Both the position numbers and the translations under genes were made by a program. This document shows positions 27,206 to 36,051 of a stretch of 64,000 bases of DNA, in pieces (position 1 is the first letter of the stretch; the number at the start of each line of letters is the position of its first letter). The notes beneath the pieces are model-generated. The model worked only from the letters and a program-made list of their open reading frames with translations. It did not search any database and was not told the DNA's origin. The DNA comes from Humibacter ginsenosidimutans. Lineage in GTDB: Bacteria > Actinomycetota > Actinomycetes > Actinomycetales > Microbacteriaceae. Where the stretch lies: positions 2,418,001 through 2,482,000 of the forward strand of contig NZ_CP042305.1 of NCBI RefSeq assembly GCF_007859675.1. Reading direction: 5' to 3'.

Positions 27206-28225
27206 TCAGGCGACGGGCACCAGGCAGGTGGGCGAGCCGGTGGGCACCGTGGTGTCGAGCACGGGCATCCCGTCGCGCAGTCGGAACACGGCGATGTCCT
27301 CGCTGAGTTGGTTCGCCACGTAGAGACGGTCGCCGAGCTGCAGATGATGCCGTGGCCAGTTCCCCCCGCAGTCGACGTTCGCGACCGGCACGAGCGCGGC
27401 GCCGGCATCCCGAACCTCGAGCACGCCGACGACGTTCGCCCCGCGCACGGTGACGTGCACGTGCCCGTCGCCGTCGTACGAGATGTGCGCGCCCGCGTTG
27501 CCGTTGCGCTCGTAGGGTTCGAACGCGTGCACCACAGATGCCACGCCCAGCTCCCCTGGCTCCAGCACCACGACCTCGTTCGAGTACTCCGTCACCACGT
27601 AGACGTGTCCGCTCGGGTGCAGCACCATGTGCCGTGGCCCGCTGCCGAAGGGCAGCACGGTCTCGCCGATCAGCTCGAGAGCGGCACCGTGCTCGTCGCG
27701 CGCCGGCTGCCAGATGCGCACGGTGTCGTGCCCGAGATCGGTGGTCAGCACCCGCCCGTCGGGCAGGAACAGTGAGGAGTGCGCCCTGCTCGGCCGCGGC
27801 TCCTCGGCGATCTCACGGTACGGGTCGACGGATGCCTCCGCCTCCGCCCGCCCGACGATCGCTCCGCTCCCGTCGAGCTCGTAGACGAGCACCCGCCCGT
27901 CGCCCCAGCACGTCGCGACCGCGTACCCGCCGTCGGCCGCGACGGCCACGTGACACACGGCCTCGCCCGCGTCGAGGGCGTCGCCGAGCGGCTCGAGATC
28001 GCCGGTGTCAGTGACGCGGAACGCCCGGAAGCGTGCGGCGAACTCCTCCACGGCGTAGACCACGGGGAGGGTCGGGTGCGTGGCCACGAACGACGGCGAG
28101 TCCGACGCCGCCGCCGTGCGCATGCCCGTGATCGCTCCGCCGTCGTCGAGCGTCACGCGCGCGATGCCGCGTCCGTGCCCGCCGGAATCCGCCGTGTAGG
28201 TGCCGAGCCAGAGTGATGAGGACAT
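27206..28225 (-). CDS. lactonase family protein, seven-bladed beta propeller (6-phosphogluconolactonase type)
   Basis: 339 residues. SLWLGTYTADSGGHGRGI at the start, HAHSSLFLPDG-like and GSGPRHMVLHPSGHVYVVTEYSNEV repeats, NAGAHISYDG and NWPRHHLQLGD reproduce the Lactonase (YbhE/Pgl) propeller. In E. coli the family hydrolyses 6-phosphogluconolactone. Many actinobacterial copies have unproven substrates. The end of the gene lies 28 bases from the P6 repeat. No pentose-phosphate genes are nearby. Confidence 0.85.
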   Translation of the reverse strand: MSSSLWLGTYTADSGGHGRGIARVTLDDGGAITGMRTAAASDSPSFVATHPTLPVVYAVEEFAARFRAFRVTDTGDLEPLGDALDAGEAVCHVAVAADGGYAVATCWGDGRVLVYELDGSGAIVGRAEAEASVDPYREIAEEPRPSRAHSSLFLPDGRVLTTDLGHDTVRIWQPARDEHGAALELIGETVLPFGSGPRHMVLHPSGHVYVVTEYSNEVVVLEPGELGVASVVHAFEPYERNGNAGAHISYDGDGHVHVTVRGANVVGVLEVRDAGAALVPVANVDCGGNWPRHHLQLGDRLYVANQLSEDIAVFRLRDGMPVLDTTVPTGSPTCLVPVA

Positions 28226-28282
28226 GTCACCAGTGTGCCGGACGCGCCGGTGGCTGTCGCACGCGGCATCGCCGCGCCGCCG

Positions 28283-29683
28283 TCACGCCTCTGTCGCCTC
28301 ACCGTCACGACGCCCACGACGAATTGCTGGCACACGTGGCCCGTTGGGTCGGGCGAGAGCGGACGCCCCCGCCGGCGGGCCCACGTAGCGACCGCGCGGG
28401 CGCAGCCGCAGCGGGCGCTGCCCGTACTCGTCGAGGGCGTGGGCGATCCAGCCGGCCATGCGGCCGACGGCGAAGACGGCGGCGCCGGCGTCGGCGGGCA
28501 TCCCGGCGGCCGTCGTCAGCGCGGCGAGCGCGAGGTCGACGTTCGGGCGCCTGCCCGTGTGGGCGGCGACCTCCGTGGCGAGGCGGTCGACGGCATCCAT
28601 CACCGCTGCGCCGTTCGGCAGCTCGGCGACGAGTGGCAGCAGGATGCCCGCGCGTGCGTCGATCCCCTGGTAGAGCGGCTGCCCGAAGCCGGGAGCCGGG
28701 CGGCCGGTGCGTGCCACGGTCTGCGCGAGGGCGGTGCGGGCATCCTCGCCCCCGAGCACGAGTGCGATCAGCTCGGAGGCCGCGCCGCTCGCGTTGCCGT
28801 GCAGCGCGGAGTCCAGCGCGCCGAGTCCGCTCGAGACCACGGCGTACGGGGTCGCGTGGGCGGATGCCGCCGCGCGCGCCGCCAGCGTCGACACCGCCAG
28901 ATCGTGGTCGACGAGCAGCACGAGCGCAGCGCCGAGTGCGCGCCGCTCGCGCGCGCTCGCCCCGCGCCCCGTGAACGCGCGCCACAGGGCGTCTGCGACA
29001 CCCTGTGCCGGCCGAGACGTCAAAGAATGCGATGCGCTCGCTCCTCTGACCGCGTTTTTCGACGTCTCGGCGGCCGTGGCGCGCGCGCTCGGGCGCGACG
29101 CGACCGCGCTCAGGGATGCGACGACTCCGGCGATCAGGCGTGCGGCCGTGGCGCGCACGGTGGTCGGGTCGAGGTCGTGCCGAGTGGGGTCGGCGGCGCC
29201 GAGCGCCGGCACCGACACCTGGATGCGGTCCAGCGCCGATGCCGACGGGCCGAGTGCGGCGACAGCTGTGGCGGCCGCACGAACGCCGACCGGGTCGGCG
29301 ACGAATCCGTCGTCAGGACTCGCCTCCGACTGCTCGCCCCACAGCCAGCGGGCGACGGATTCATACGAGTGTCCGAGGGCGAGCTCGGCCGCCGGCTCAC
29401 CCCGGAAGAACAGCTCGCCGTCCTCGATCAGTGCGATGTCGGTGTCGAGCACCATCAGCGGGGATCCGGAGAAGCCGGGCGAGCCCGCCTCCGTCGAGCG
29501 CGGCGTCGACGGCCTGCGCGAGCTCGCGAACTCCTCGACCTCGAGGGGATCGAACGTCGACCCGTTCGCGTCCCGCTGCCGCGAGAGAAGCCCTCGCGAG
29601 ACGTATGCGTACAGGGTCTGCTGCTTCACGCCGAGACGCGCCGCCGCCTGCGCCGCCGTGAGCCGGGGAAGTGCTGTCGCCAT
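28283..29683 (-). CDS. HTH-bearing citrate synthase family protein with altered active site
   Basis: 466 residues. Residues 1-55 are a MerR/BldC-like helix-turn-helix (LTAAQAAARLGVKQQTLYAYVSRGLL). The rest is a citrate-synthase fold. The first catalytic His is present (SALHGNASG) and the Asp is present (RPNVDLALAAL), but the second His, normally in GFGH, is Gln (GFGQPLY, codon CAG). About 20 residues (AETSKNAVRGASASHS) in the middle are encoded by a palindromic repeat element at 29011-29071. TATGAT stands 6 bases before the ATG. It is divergent from a second citrate synthase gene. A DNA-binding regulatory role is plausible, but inferred. Confidence 0.85.
   Translation of the reverse strand: MATALPRLTAAQAAARLGVKQQTLYAYVSRGLLSRQRDANGSTFDPLEVEEFASSRRPSTPRSTEAGSPGFSGSPLMVLDTDIALIEDGELFFRGEPAAELALGHSYESVARWLWGEQSEASPDDGFVADPVGVRAAATAVAALGPSASALDRIQVSVPALGAADPTRHDLDPTTVRATAARLIAGVVASLSAVASRPSARATAAETSKNAVRGASASHSLTSRPAQGVADALWRAFTGRGASARERRALGAALVLLVDHDLAVSTLAARAAASAHATPYAVVSSGLGALDSALHGNASGAASELIALVLGGEDARTALAQTVARTGRPAPGFGQPLYQGIDARAGILLPLVAELPNGAAVMDAVDRLATEVAAHTGRRPNVDLALAALTTAAGMPADAGAAVFAVGRMAGWIAHALDEYGQRPLRLRPRGRYVGPPAGASALARPNGPRVPAIRRGRRDGEATEA
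29011..29071. repeat. 61-bp palindromic repeat, family P2 copy 1, inside a gene
   Basis: Arms GCCGAGACGTC (29011-29021) and GACGTCTCGGC (29061-29071) are perfect; the full 21-base arms match at 18 positions. The element lies within the coding frame of the HTH-citrate synthase gene. Copies at 40379 and 56283 are also 61 bases long. Confidence 0.88.
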
Positions 29684-29695
29684 GCCCACATCATA

Positions 29696-29728
29696 TTGAT
29701 CAAATCAACGTTGACGCCTGATCGATCA
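29696..29728. promoter_or_regulatory. AT-rich cluster of three small palindromes between the citrate synthase genes
   Basis: TTGATCAA (29696-29703), TCAACGTTGA (29705-29714) and TGATCGATCA (29719-29728) follow one another in an otherwise GC-rich region, directly behind the TATGAT -10 box of the HTH gene. This is a candidate operator, perhaps for that gene's own HTH domain. Confidence 0.5.
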
Positions 29729-29824
29729 AGTCGCACTCTGAAGAAGACGCCACGGACGACGGCGCCCGGGCCCGAGCACGACCCGGTGGCTGCATCATCC
29801 GGGCGACAGCGAAGGAGACCGGCC

Positions 29825-31081
29825 ATGTCCATCACCACCGAACCTGCAGCCGCCACGGTGGGCCGCCCTGCCGCGTCAGTTGACGCGCCGCGTGGCCTCT
29901 CCGGCGTCGTCGTCGCGCAGACCTCGATCGGCGACGTGCTCGGCACGGAGGGCCGCTACCACTACCGCGGTCACGACGCGATCGAGCTGGCACGCGAAGG
30001 CGACTTCGAGCGCGCGTGGCACCTGCTCGTGCTCGGCACGCCGCCCGACGAGGATGCCGCGGCCCGGTTCCGCGCGCGCGTCGCCGCCCTGCGCACCCCG
30101 CCTTCCGCCGTCCGCGAGTTCGTCGAGCGCACGGCGGGTGCGAGGCTCGCGGGCGATAGCAGCGACAGCGCCAACACGGTCGGTTGCGCCGACGACAACG
30201 GCGACGGCGGCGCCAGCGACACCCGCAACAACGCCGACGCTCGCCACCTGACACCGCTCCGCGGGCTGCAGGCCACGCTGCCGGTGCTCGCCGAGGCGCT
30301 GGGCGGCGAGCCGCTCTACGACCTCGGGGATGACGATCGTGTCGAGCAAGCGCTCGCGGTGGGCGCGGCGGTGCCGGGCATCCTCGCCGCGTTCCATCGT
30401 GCGGGTCAGGGACTCGATCCGTGGCCCGACTCCAGTGACGACCGCGGTGCGGTGGCCGACTACCTCGCGCGCGTGACCGGACGGGTGCCCGACGAGCGGA
30501 GCATCCGCGCCCTCAGCGCCTATCTCATCGCCACGCTCGACCACGGACTCAACGCATCCACGTTCACGGCACGCGTCATCGCGTCGACCGGCGCCGACCT
30601 GGCGTCGTGCATCGCGGGCGCCCTCGGCGCCCTCTCCGGTCCGCTGCACGGCGGTGCCCCGAGCAGGGCGCTCGACGCACTGGATGCCGTCGCCACCCCC
30701 GCCGACATCGAACCGTATCTGCGCGGCGAGCTCTCCGCCGGCCGTCGCCTGATGGGCTTCGGCCACGCGGTCTACCGCACCGCCGACCCCCGCTCGCGTC
30801 TGCTGCGGCAGGTCGCACTCGAGTTCGGCGGACCCCGCGTCGAGCTTGCGGTGCAGTACGAGCAGACCGCCGAGCGACTGCTCGCCGAGTACAAGCCGGG
30901 ACGCGACCTGCACACCAACGTGGAGTTCTACGCGGCCGTCGTGCTTGAGCAGTGCGGCATTCCGCGCGACATGTTCACGCCGACGTTCGCGATGTCGCGC
31001 GTGGTGGGCTGGAGCGCCCACGTGCTGGAACAGGCACGCGACCCGAAGATCATCCGCCCCTCGTCGCGCTACGTGCCCTGA
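29825..31081 (+). CDS. citrate synthase / 2-methylcitrate synthase family enzyme
   Basis: 418 residues. GPLHGGAPSRAL and GFGHAVYRTADPRS carry the two catalytic His residues. The third site reads TNVEFYAAVVLEQCGIP with Glu where pig-type enzymes have Asp, as in the actinobacterial CitA-like subgroup. It condenses acetyl-CoA (or propionyl-CoA) with oxaloacetate. Residues about 110-140 are an Asp/Ser/Asn-rich insert (DSSDSANTVGCADDNGDGG) that looks like a surface loop. GGAG precedes the ATG. Divergent from the HTH-bearing paralogue, a pairing also known in Streptomyces. Confidence 0.9.
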   Translation: MSITTEPAAATVGRPAASVDAPRGLSGVVVAQTSIGDVLGTEGRYHYRGHDAIELAREGDFERAWHLLVLGTPPDEDAAARFRARVAALRTPPSAVREFVERTAGARLAGDSSDSANTVGCADDNGDGGASDTRNNADARHLTPLRGLQATLPVLAEALGGEPLYDLGDDDRVEQALAVGAAVPGILAAFHRAGQGLDPWPDSSDDRGAVADYLARVTGRVPDERSIRALSAYLIATLDHGLNASTFTARVIASTGADLASCIAGALGALSGPLHGGAPSRALDALDAVATPADIEPYLRGELSAGRRLMGFGHAVYRTADPRSRLLRQVALEFGGPRVELAVQYEQTAERLLAEYKPGRDLHTNVEFYAAVVLEQCGIPRDMFTPTFAMSRVVGWSAHVLEQARDPKIIRPSSRYVP

Positions 31082-31123
31082 CTCCGTCGTTCAACGGCAT
31101 CCCGTCCGCCTCACCCGAGCCCG

Positions 31124-31945
31124 CTACGACAGGTCGCGGAACAGACGGTTTCCCGCCACCGTGAACCCGCTGCCGACCGCGAGAATGGCCGTGCTTCCGC
31201 CGAGATAGGCGATCTCGAGGTGGCTGCCGTGGTCTTGCACCGTCACGTAGATCCACACGAACGACACCAACGAGATGGCGGCGCTCACCCCAGCAACCCA
31301 CCACAACGCGTTCAGCGAGCGCGCGGGACGCGTCGCGACGGGCACGCGCCAGCCGATCAGCGCGGCCCCGCCCAGTGAGGCGCAGGCCGCCACGAGCATG
31401 AACCCGGCGACCAGGTCGCTGGGCCGATGCCACTGACTGATCAGGGCGAGGATGCCCGTGAGCACCGCGAAGGCACCGCCGAGCACCGCGGCGAGCGGCC
31501 TCCAGCGCGGTGTGCACACGAGGAACACCGCGAACGCGGCGGCCGCGGCGACGGTGGCGTGACCCGACGGGAAGGAGTTGTTGAAGGCATCCGTCGCGCC
31601 GGTCTGCGCACGGCTCAGAAAGACGTACTTCGAGAGCTCGGCGAGCCCGAGGGCGACAGCCCCGACGGCGAGCGCGACGATGATGTGCTTGGGGCGCCGG
31701 GTGAGTCCGCCGATGAGCAGCGTGAGAACGACACCGCCGCCGATGGCGATGTAGGGAACATTCCCGAGAAAGGCTCCGGACAGCCTGTAGATGAGGGTGT
31801 GCTGGTCGGCGGCGCCGTTGAACGCGCGCTCGTCGACGATCTGACCGGCATACGTGCGCACGAAGAACAGGTAGGAGGCCACGAACGCGGCGGCCATCAC
31901 GATGGCGACCACCACGAACGGCCACTTTCGCAGTCTCGCCGTCAC
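31124..31945 (-). CDS. PAP2 superfamily membrane phosphatase
   Basis: 273 residues with about six helices. SFPSGHAT is the PAP2 motif-2 core with its catalytic His. ISQWHRPSDLVAG holds motif 3's His and Asp, although the Arg expected six residues before that His is Ala. Motif 1 is reduced to SKYVFLSRAQ. It may dephosphorylate undecaprenyl or glycerolipid pyrophosphates at the membrane. I chose the GTG at 31945 (GGAG 4 bases upstream); longer starts only add sequence that does not look coding. Confidence 0.85.
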   Translation of the reverse strand: MTARLRKWPFVVVAIVMAAAFVASYLFFVRTYAGQIVDERAFNGAADQHTLIYRLSGAFLGNVPYIAIGGGVVLTLLIGGLTRRPKHIIVALAVGAVALGLAELSKYVFLSRAQTGATDAFNNSFPSGHATVAAAAAFAVFLVCTPRWRPLAAVLGGAFAVLTGILALISQWHRPSDLVAGFMLVAACASLGGAALIGWRVPVATRPARSLNALWWVAGVSAAISLVSFVWIYVTVQDHGSHLEIAYLGGSTAILAVGSGFTVAGNRLFRDLS

Positions 31946-32138
31946 CGCTCCATCGTGCCAGTTCTCGCTTGTGAGTGAGCACAGACCCCGGTGCGTGCCG
32001 ACCCAGGATCTGCTCAGACAGGTCGGTGGATGCCGCGGCCACGGGCAACCGGGGATGCGCCGGCCGCGTGCATCAGCCGGATGAACTCTCTCGAGGCATC
32101 CCATTCGCCGATCTGGTCGGCCGGCGACGGAGCCGGCG

Positions 32139-33425
32139 TCAGTCGATCAGATCGTGCCGCACCACGATGGCGTCGCGCGCGGGGCCGACGCCGATCGCCG
32201 AGATACGGGCGCCGGACATCCCTTCGATCGCCAGAACGTAGTCCTGCGCGTTCTTCGGCAGGTCGGCGAAGGAACGCGCGCCCTGGATGTCTTCGCTCCA
32301 GCCCGGCAGCTCTTCGTAGATCGGCACAGCGTGGTGGAAGTCGGACTGCGACGCGGGAACCTCGTCGTGCCGCACGCCGTCGACGTCGTAGGCGACGCAC
32401 ACCGGGATGCGCTCCAGCCCGGTGAGCGTATCGAGTTTGGTGAGCACGAAGTCCGTCACGCCGTTCACGCGCGTCGCATAGCGGGCGATGGGCGCGTCGT
32501 ACCAGCCGGTGCGACGCGGGCGACCGGTGGTCACGCCGAACTCCGCGCCCTGCGTGCGCAGCCACTCGCCCATCTCGTCGTTCAGCTCCGTGGGGAACGG
32601 ACCTGCGCCGACGCGCGTCGTGTACGCCTTGACGACCGCGATCACGCGCTCGATGCGGTTCGGTCCGACGCCGGAACCGGTCGCCGCACCGCCCGCCGTC
32701 GACGAGGATGACGTGACGAACGGGTACGTGCCGTGGTCGACATCCAGCATCGTGGCCTGGCCGGCCTCGAACAGCACCTGCTTGCCCTCGTCGAGCGCGT
32801 TGTTCAGCAGCAGCGATGTGTCGGCCACCATCGGGCGCACGCGCTCCGCATACGAGAGCAGGCCGTCGACCACCTCGTCGACCGCGATGGCCCGACGGTT
32901 GTACACCTTGACCAGCAGGTGGTTCTTCTGGTCGAGCGCACCCTCGACCTTCTGACGCAGAATGCCCTCGTCGAAGAGGTCTTGCACCCGGATGCCCACC
33001 CGGTTGATCTTGTCGGCGTACGTCGGCCCGATGCCGCGGCCGGTCGTGCCGATCTGGCGCTTGCCGAGAAAGCGCTCCGTGACCTTGTCCATGGTGCGGT
33101 GGTACTGCGTGATGATGTGCGCGTTCGACGAGACGACGAGCCGCGAGACGTCGACGCCGCGCTCGATGAGCCCGTCGAGCTCCTCGAAGAGCACCTCGAG
33201 GTCGACGACGACGCCGTTGCCGATCACCGGCGTGACGCCGGGGGTGAGGATGCCAGAGGGCAGCAGATGCAGCGCGTACTTCTCGTCGCCCACCACCACC
33301 GTGTGACCCGCGTTGTTTCCGCCGTTGAACTTGACCACATAGTCGATGCGGTCGCCAAGGAGGTCGGTGGCTTTGCCCTTGCCCTCGTCGCCCCACTGAG
33401 CTCCGACGATGACTGCTGCTGGCAT
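32139..33425 (-). CDS. purA: adenylosuccinate synthetase
   Basis: First committed step from IMP to AMP, using GTP and aspartate. 428 residues with [13 protein letters not shown] at the N-terminus (GTP/IMP loop with catalytic Asp), [13 protein letters not shown] with the catalytic His, [31 protein letters not shown] and a C-terminal region ending in RHDLID. The ATG at 33425 is preceded by AGAGGAGA. It is alone in its transcription unit, with a leader that may exceed 100 bases (nearest TAGGCT is far upstream). The identity is secure. Confidence 0.97.
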   Translation of the reverse strand: MPAAVIVGAQWGDEGKGKATDLLGDRIDYVVKFNGGNNAGHTVVVGDEKYALHLLPSGILTPGVTPVIGNGVVVDLEVLFEELDGLIERGVDVSRLVVSSNAHIITQYHRTMDKVTERFLGKRQIGTTGRGIGPTYADKINRVGIRVQDLFDEGILRQKVEGALDQKNHLLVKVYNRRAIAVDEVVDGLLSYAERVRPMVADTSLLLNNALDEGKQVLFEAGQATMLDVDHGTYPFVTSSSSTAGGAATGSGVGPNRIERVIAVVKAYTTRVGAGPFPTELNDEMGEWLRTQGAEFGVTTGRPRRTGWYDAPIARYATRVNGVTDFVLTKLDTLTGLERIPVCVAYDVDGVRHDEVPASQSDFHHAVPIYEELPGWSEDIQGARSFADLPKNAQDYVLAIEGMSGARISAIGVGPARDAIVVRHDLID

Positions 33426-33637
33426 GCGAGTTCTCCTCTGCGTTGTCGTGCGCGCCGGTCCCCACCCTGCGCACCGCCACCGGCTGGGCGGGTAGCCGGG
33501 ATCGACGACGCTCGAACCGCCGCCTCGCAGAGCGAGTCGCGCTGGGCGCCGCACGGCCCGTCCAGCCTACCGGGGCCCGGGCTGCGCCTGGACCGGCCCC
33601 GCGGCCCAGCGCCCCTGCTTCCGTGCGGTGCGCGTCG

Positions 33638-34447
33638 TCAGAGCGTGCGCACGAATGCGGCGATGGCGACGGCCATGGCCTCCGGCTCCCACTGGTGGCG
33701 GGCACCGGCGACGGTGGCGGCCCGACCGTTCTGCACGGCCGACGCGATGACGGCAGCGGAATGCGCCATCGCGGGCCGGGTCACCTCGCCGGTCATCGCC
33801 AGCACGGGAGCGGCCACCCGCTCGAAGCTTCCCGACTCGAGAGCCTCATCCGCCCAGGCGAGCGCCTCGGCGTCCGCGCGCTGCGACGGCACCGTCGCCA
33901 GGATCTGCGGCAGCCGGGGAGACTCCTTCAGCGCGCGCAGCCGCTCGGGCGGCACGTCCCGCGAGTAGTGCTCGAGCGCACCGAGCAGATCGCCTGCGTC
34001 GATTCGAGCCGCGAACTCGCGCGCCCAGGCTGCCGCATCATCCGCCTGCTGCAGCGGCGTCTCCCACAGGGCGAGTCCGTCGACCGGAAGGCCGTCGACC
34101 GCCGCGCGCAGGGCGATCGCACCACCGGAGGACTGCCCCCACAGCACGGCGTGCCCTCCGACGACGTCGATGAGTGCGGAGAGTGCGGCGAGCTCACGAT
34201 CGAGCGTGAACGGGCCATCGGCGACGCTCTCTCCGCGCCCGACCCTGTCGTACAGAAGGGTGCGGATGCCCCGCTCGGCCAACAGATCGGCAGTACGTGG
34301 AGTGTTCGGATCGGTGCCGCGATACGGACCGGCACCTGCCACCAGGATGACGGCCGGCCCGTCGCCGCGCACGTCGTACGCCACGCGATCTCCCGCAGGC
34401 GTGGCGACCCACTGCGTCTCGACATCGCGTTCTGCTGAATCGGGCAT
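33638..34447 (-). CDS. alpha/beta hydrolase
   Basis: 269 residues. VILVAGAGPYRG is the oxyanion strand-loop, LLYDRVGRGES precedes the helix, and GQSSGGAIAL holds the nucleophilic Ser (G-x-S-x-G). The acid and His are probably in the C-terminal part (GARHQWEPE). Substrate unknown. AGGAGG precedes the ATG. It is divergent from an HTH-ClpN regulator gene across two operator-like palindromes, so it is probably that regulator's target. Confidence 0.87.
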   Translation of the reverse strand: MPDSAERDVETQWVATPAGDRVAYDVRGDGPAVILVAGAGPYRGTDPNTPRTADLLAERGIRTLLYDRVGRGESVADGPFTLDRELAALSALIDVVGGHAVLWGQSSGGAIALRAAVDGLPVDGLALWETPLQQADDAAAWAREFAARIDAGDLLGALEHYSRDVPPERLRALKESPRLPQILATVPSQRADAEALAWADEALESGSFERVAAPVLAMTGEVTRPAMAHSAAVIASAVQNGRAATVAGARHQWEPEAMAVAIAAFVRTL

Positions 34448-34511
34448 CGATGAGCCTCCTGAGTCTCAAGCCGCTGACATTGTCCATCGACTCGAGAGCA
34501 CATCGGGCTCC

Positions 34512-34556
34512 GTCAACCCATGGTTGACGAGAGTCGATCGTCAACCTAGGGTTGAC
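34512..34556. promoter_or_regulatory. twin palindromic operators and promoter of the HTH-ClpN gene
   Basis: GTCAACC-CAT-GGTTGAC (34512-34528) and GTCAACC-TAG-GGTTGAC (34540-34556) are two 17-base perfect palindromes with centres 28 bases apart. A promoter TTGACG (34524-34529), 17 bases, TAGGGT (34547-34552) is embedded in them, and the ATG at 34559 lies 6 bases beyond. A dimeric repressor on both sites would cover -35, -10 and start. Confidence 0.85.
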
Positions 34557-34558
34557 GT

Positions 34559-35320
34559 ATGGTTGATTTCCCCGTCTCTCTCGACAACCTCATCGCGTTC
34601 GTCGAAGCCCTGCACGCGAACGGCGACCCGCTGCTCCACCTCTCCGACGCCGTCACAGTGTCGAACCGCGTGCAGAGCCAGGCCGACGCCCTCATCGGCT
34701 ACTTCGTCGATCAGGCACGCCGCTCCGGCGCATCGTGGACCCAGATCGGCGAGAGCATGGGCGTCACGAAGCAGGCCGCGCAGAAACGGTTCGTCGGCCG
34801 CTCCACAGAGTGGCTCGAAGATGCCTTTCACGCCTCATCCCGCCCACTGGAGCGCTTCGCACCCCGCACTCGCAACGTGCTCGCCGCCTCCCGCCGTCTC
34901 CCGTCCAGCGGCGAGATCGAGCCACGGCACCTCGTCGCGGCCCTGCTGGGAGAGCCGGACAGCGTGGCCACCACGGTCATCCACGAGGCGGGCGTGACGG
35001 ATGCCGCGCTTGCCGAGGCGATGGGCGTGCCGCTCGACGCGATCGCACAGGCGTTCGTACCGGCATCCTCGGACCGGGCGGGCACCGCGACATTCGGAAC
35101 CGGCGCCAAGAGGCTGATCGCGCACGCGCTCGACGTAGCGCTGCACTACGGACACAACTACATCGGCACCGAGCACCTGCTGCTCTCGGCGGCGTCGGAG
35201 GGTCCGACAGTCGAGCCGTTGGCCGCGCTCGGATTGGATGCCGACCACCTGAGCGACGCGGTGGAGGCGAAGATCGACGCCATCGTTCGAGCGAAGAAGA
35301 CGACGCGTCCCGCAGAGTGA
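34559..35320 (+). CDS. regulator-like protein: helix-turn-helix fused to Clp N-terminal repeats
   Basis: 253 residues. Residues about 40-75 form an HTH (ASWTQIGESMGVTKQAAQKRF, broken here by no gap in the protein). Residues about 95-245 hold two Clp-N type helical repeats (RLPSSGEIEPRHLVAALL and YGHNYIGTEHLLLSAASEG), the substrate- or adaptor-binding domain of ClpA/ClpC, but no ATPase follows. The start codon immediately follows two operators, so it very likely represses itself and the divergent hydrolase. What the Clp-N part senses is unknown; binding of adaptors, Clp subunits or phospho-arginine-like marks are only possibilities. Confidence 0.85.
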   Translation: MVDFPVSLDNLIAFVEALHANGDPLLHLSDAVTVSNRVQSQADALIGYFVDQARRSGASWTQIGESMGVTKQAAQKRFVGRSTEWLEDAFHASSRPLERFAPRTRNVLAASRRLPSSGEIEPRHLVAALLGEPDSVATTVIHEAGVTDAALAEAMGVPLDAIAQAFVPASSDRAGTATFGTGAKRLIAHALDVALHYGHNYIGTEHLLLSAASEGPTVEPLAALGLDADHLSDAVEAKIDAIVRAKKTTRPAE

Positions 35321-35430
35321 CGAGCACGCGACTCCGGCCTACGCATCGCAGCACCGGCTTTCCCGGATCGACCGGCATCGAGAAGCGCCCGTTCCACGCT
35401 GCCCCTCGACCTGTGTTCCGGCTGCTGCGC

Positions 35431-35949
35431 TCAGTCCTCGCCGCGAATGACGATCGACTCGGTCGGCGGTGCCGGATGCTGCACAGGGATCGGCGCCGTG
35501 CGGGCCGCCTCGATCTCGGCGGCCGCCGTCGGGTCCAGCCGCTTCAGGAACTCGGCGTACTGGGCGGCTTCCTCGGCTTCGCCGAGGGCTTCCGCCGCCC
35601 GTGACAGTGCGTAGAGCGACCGCAGATAGCCGCGGTTGGGTTCGTGCGACCACGGCACCGACGGGATGCCGGCGGCTGCGTCGTCCCAGTCAATGGCCTC
35701 TTTGAGTGCCTCCGTGCCGCGACGGTACCCGACGAGGGCGTACGCATACGACTCGACGGGCCGGTCGGGGTCGAACGTGGCGTCAGCGAGCTTCGCCCAC
35801 GCGAGGCTGGAGCGCGGGTACCGCGCGACGACCATCCGTAACACCCGTGGCTCTCCGCCGGCGTCGAGAAGCTCGATGACCACGTCGCGCTCTGCGTCGA
35901 GGCGGATCACGGGCTCATTCGGCGTCTGCGCCGGGCTGTCGGGCGTCAT
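35431..35949 (-). CDS. DUF3151 family protein, TPR-like
   Basis: 172 residues. RYPRSSLAWAKLADATF, ESYAYALVGYRRGTEAL and VPWSHEPNRGYLRSLYALSRAAEALG are the DUF3151 signature. The helical pairs resemble tetratricopeptide repeats. The family is actinobacterial, with no known function. The tail is an acidic, Pro-rich extension. An ATG at 35958 is possible, but TACCAT at 35957-35962 lies 7 bases before the ATG at 35949, which fits the leaderless pattern seen elsewhere. The sharing of sequence between that -10 box and the other ATG favours the shorter form. Confidence 0.85.
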   Translation of the reverse strand: MTPDSPAQTPNEPVIRLDAERDVVIELLDAGGEPRVLRMVVARYPRSSLAWAKLADATFDPDRPVESYAYALVGYRRGTEALKEAIDWDDAAAGIPSVPWSHEPNRGYLRSLYALSRAAEALGEAEEAAQYAEFLKRLDPTAAAEIEAARTAPIPVQHPAPPTESIVIRGED

Positions 35950-36051
35950 ATCGCCCATGGTAGTCAGAGTCGCCGGGGGCGCTCCGCACGCCTGGCGGGT
36001 CGTGCGCGAGCCGCCGGTTGTGCGGGGTCTCGCAGCGGGCAGAATCGAACC

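Noticed and set aside
29011..29071. Terminator inside the citrate synthase gene
   Set aside because: It lies in mid-gene with an open frame through it and has two sister copies of identical length; a working terminator here would abolish the protein.
31124..32104. Longer start of the PAP2 protein at 32104
   Set aside because: The extra 53 residues are Arg/Pro/Cys-rich and do not look like protein; the GTG at 31945 has a good ribosome binding site.
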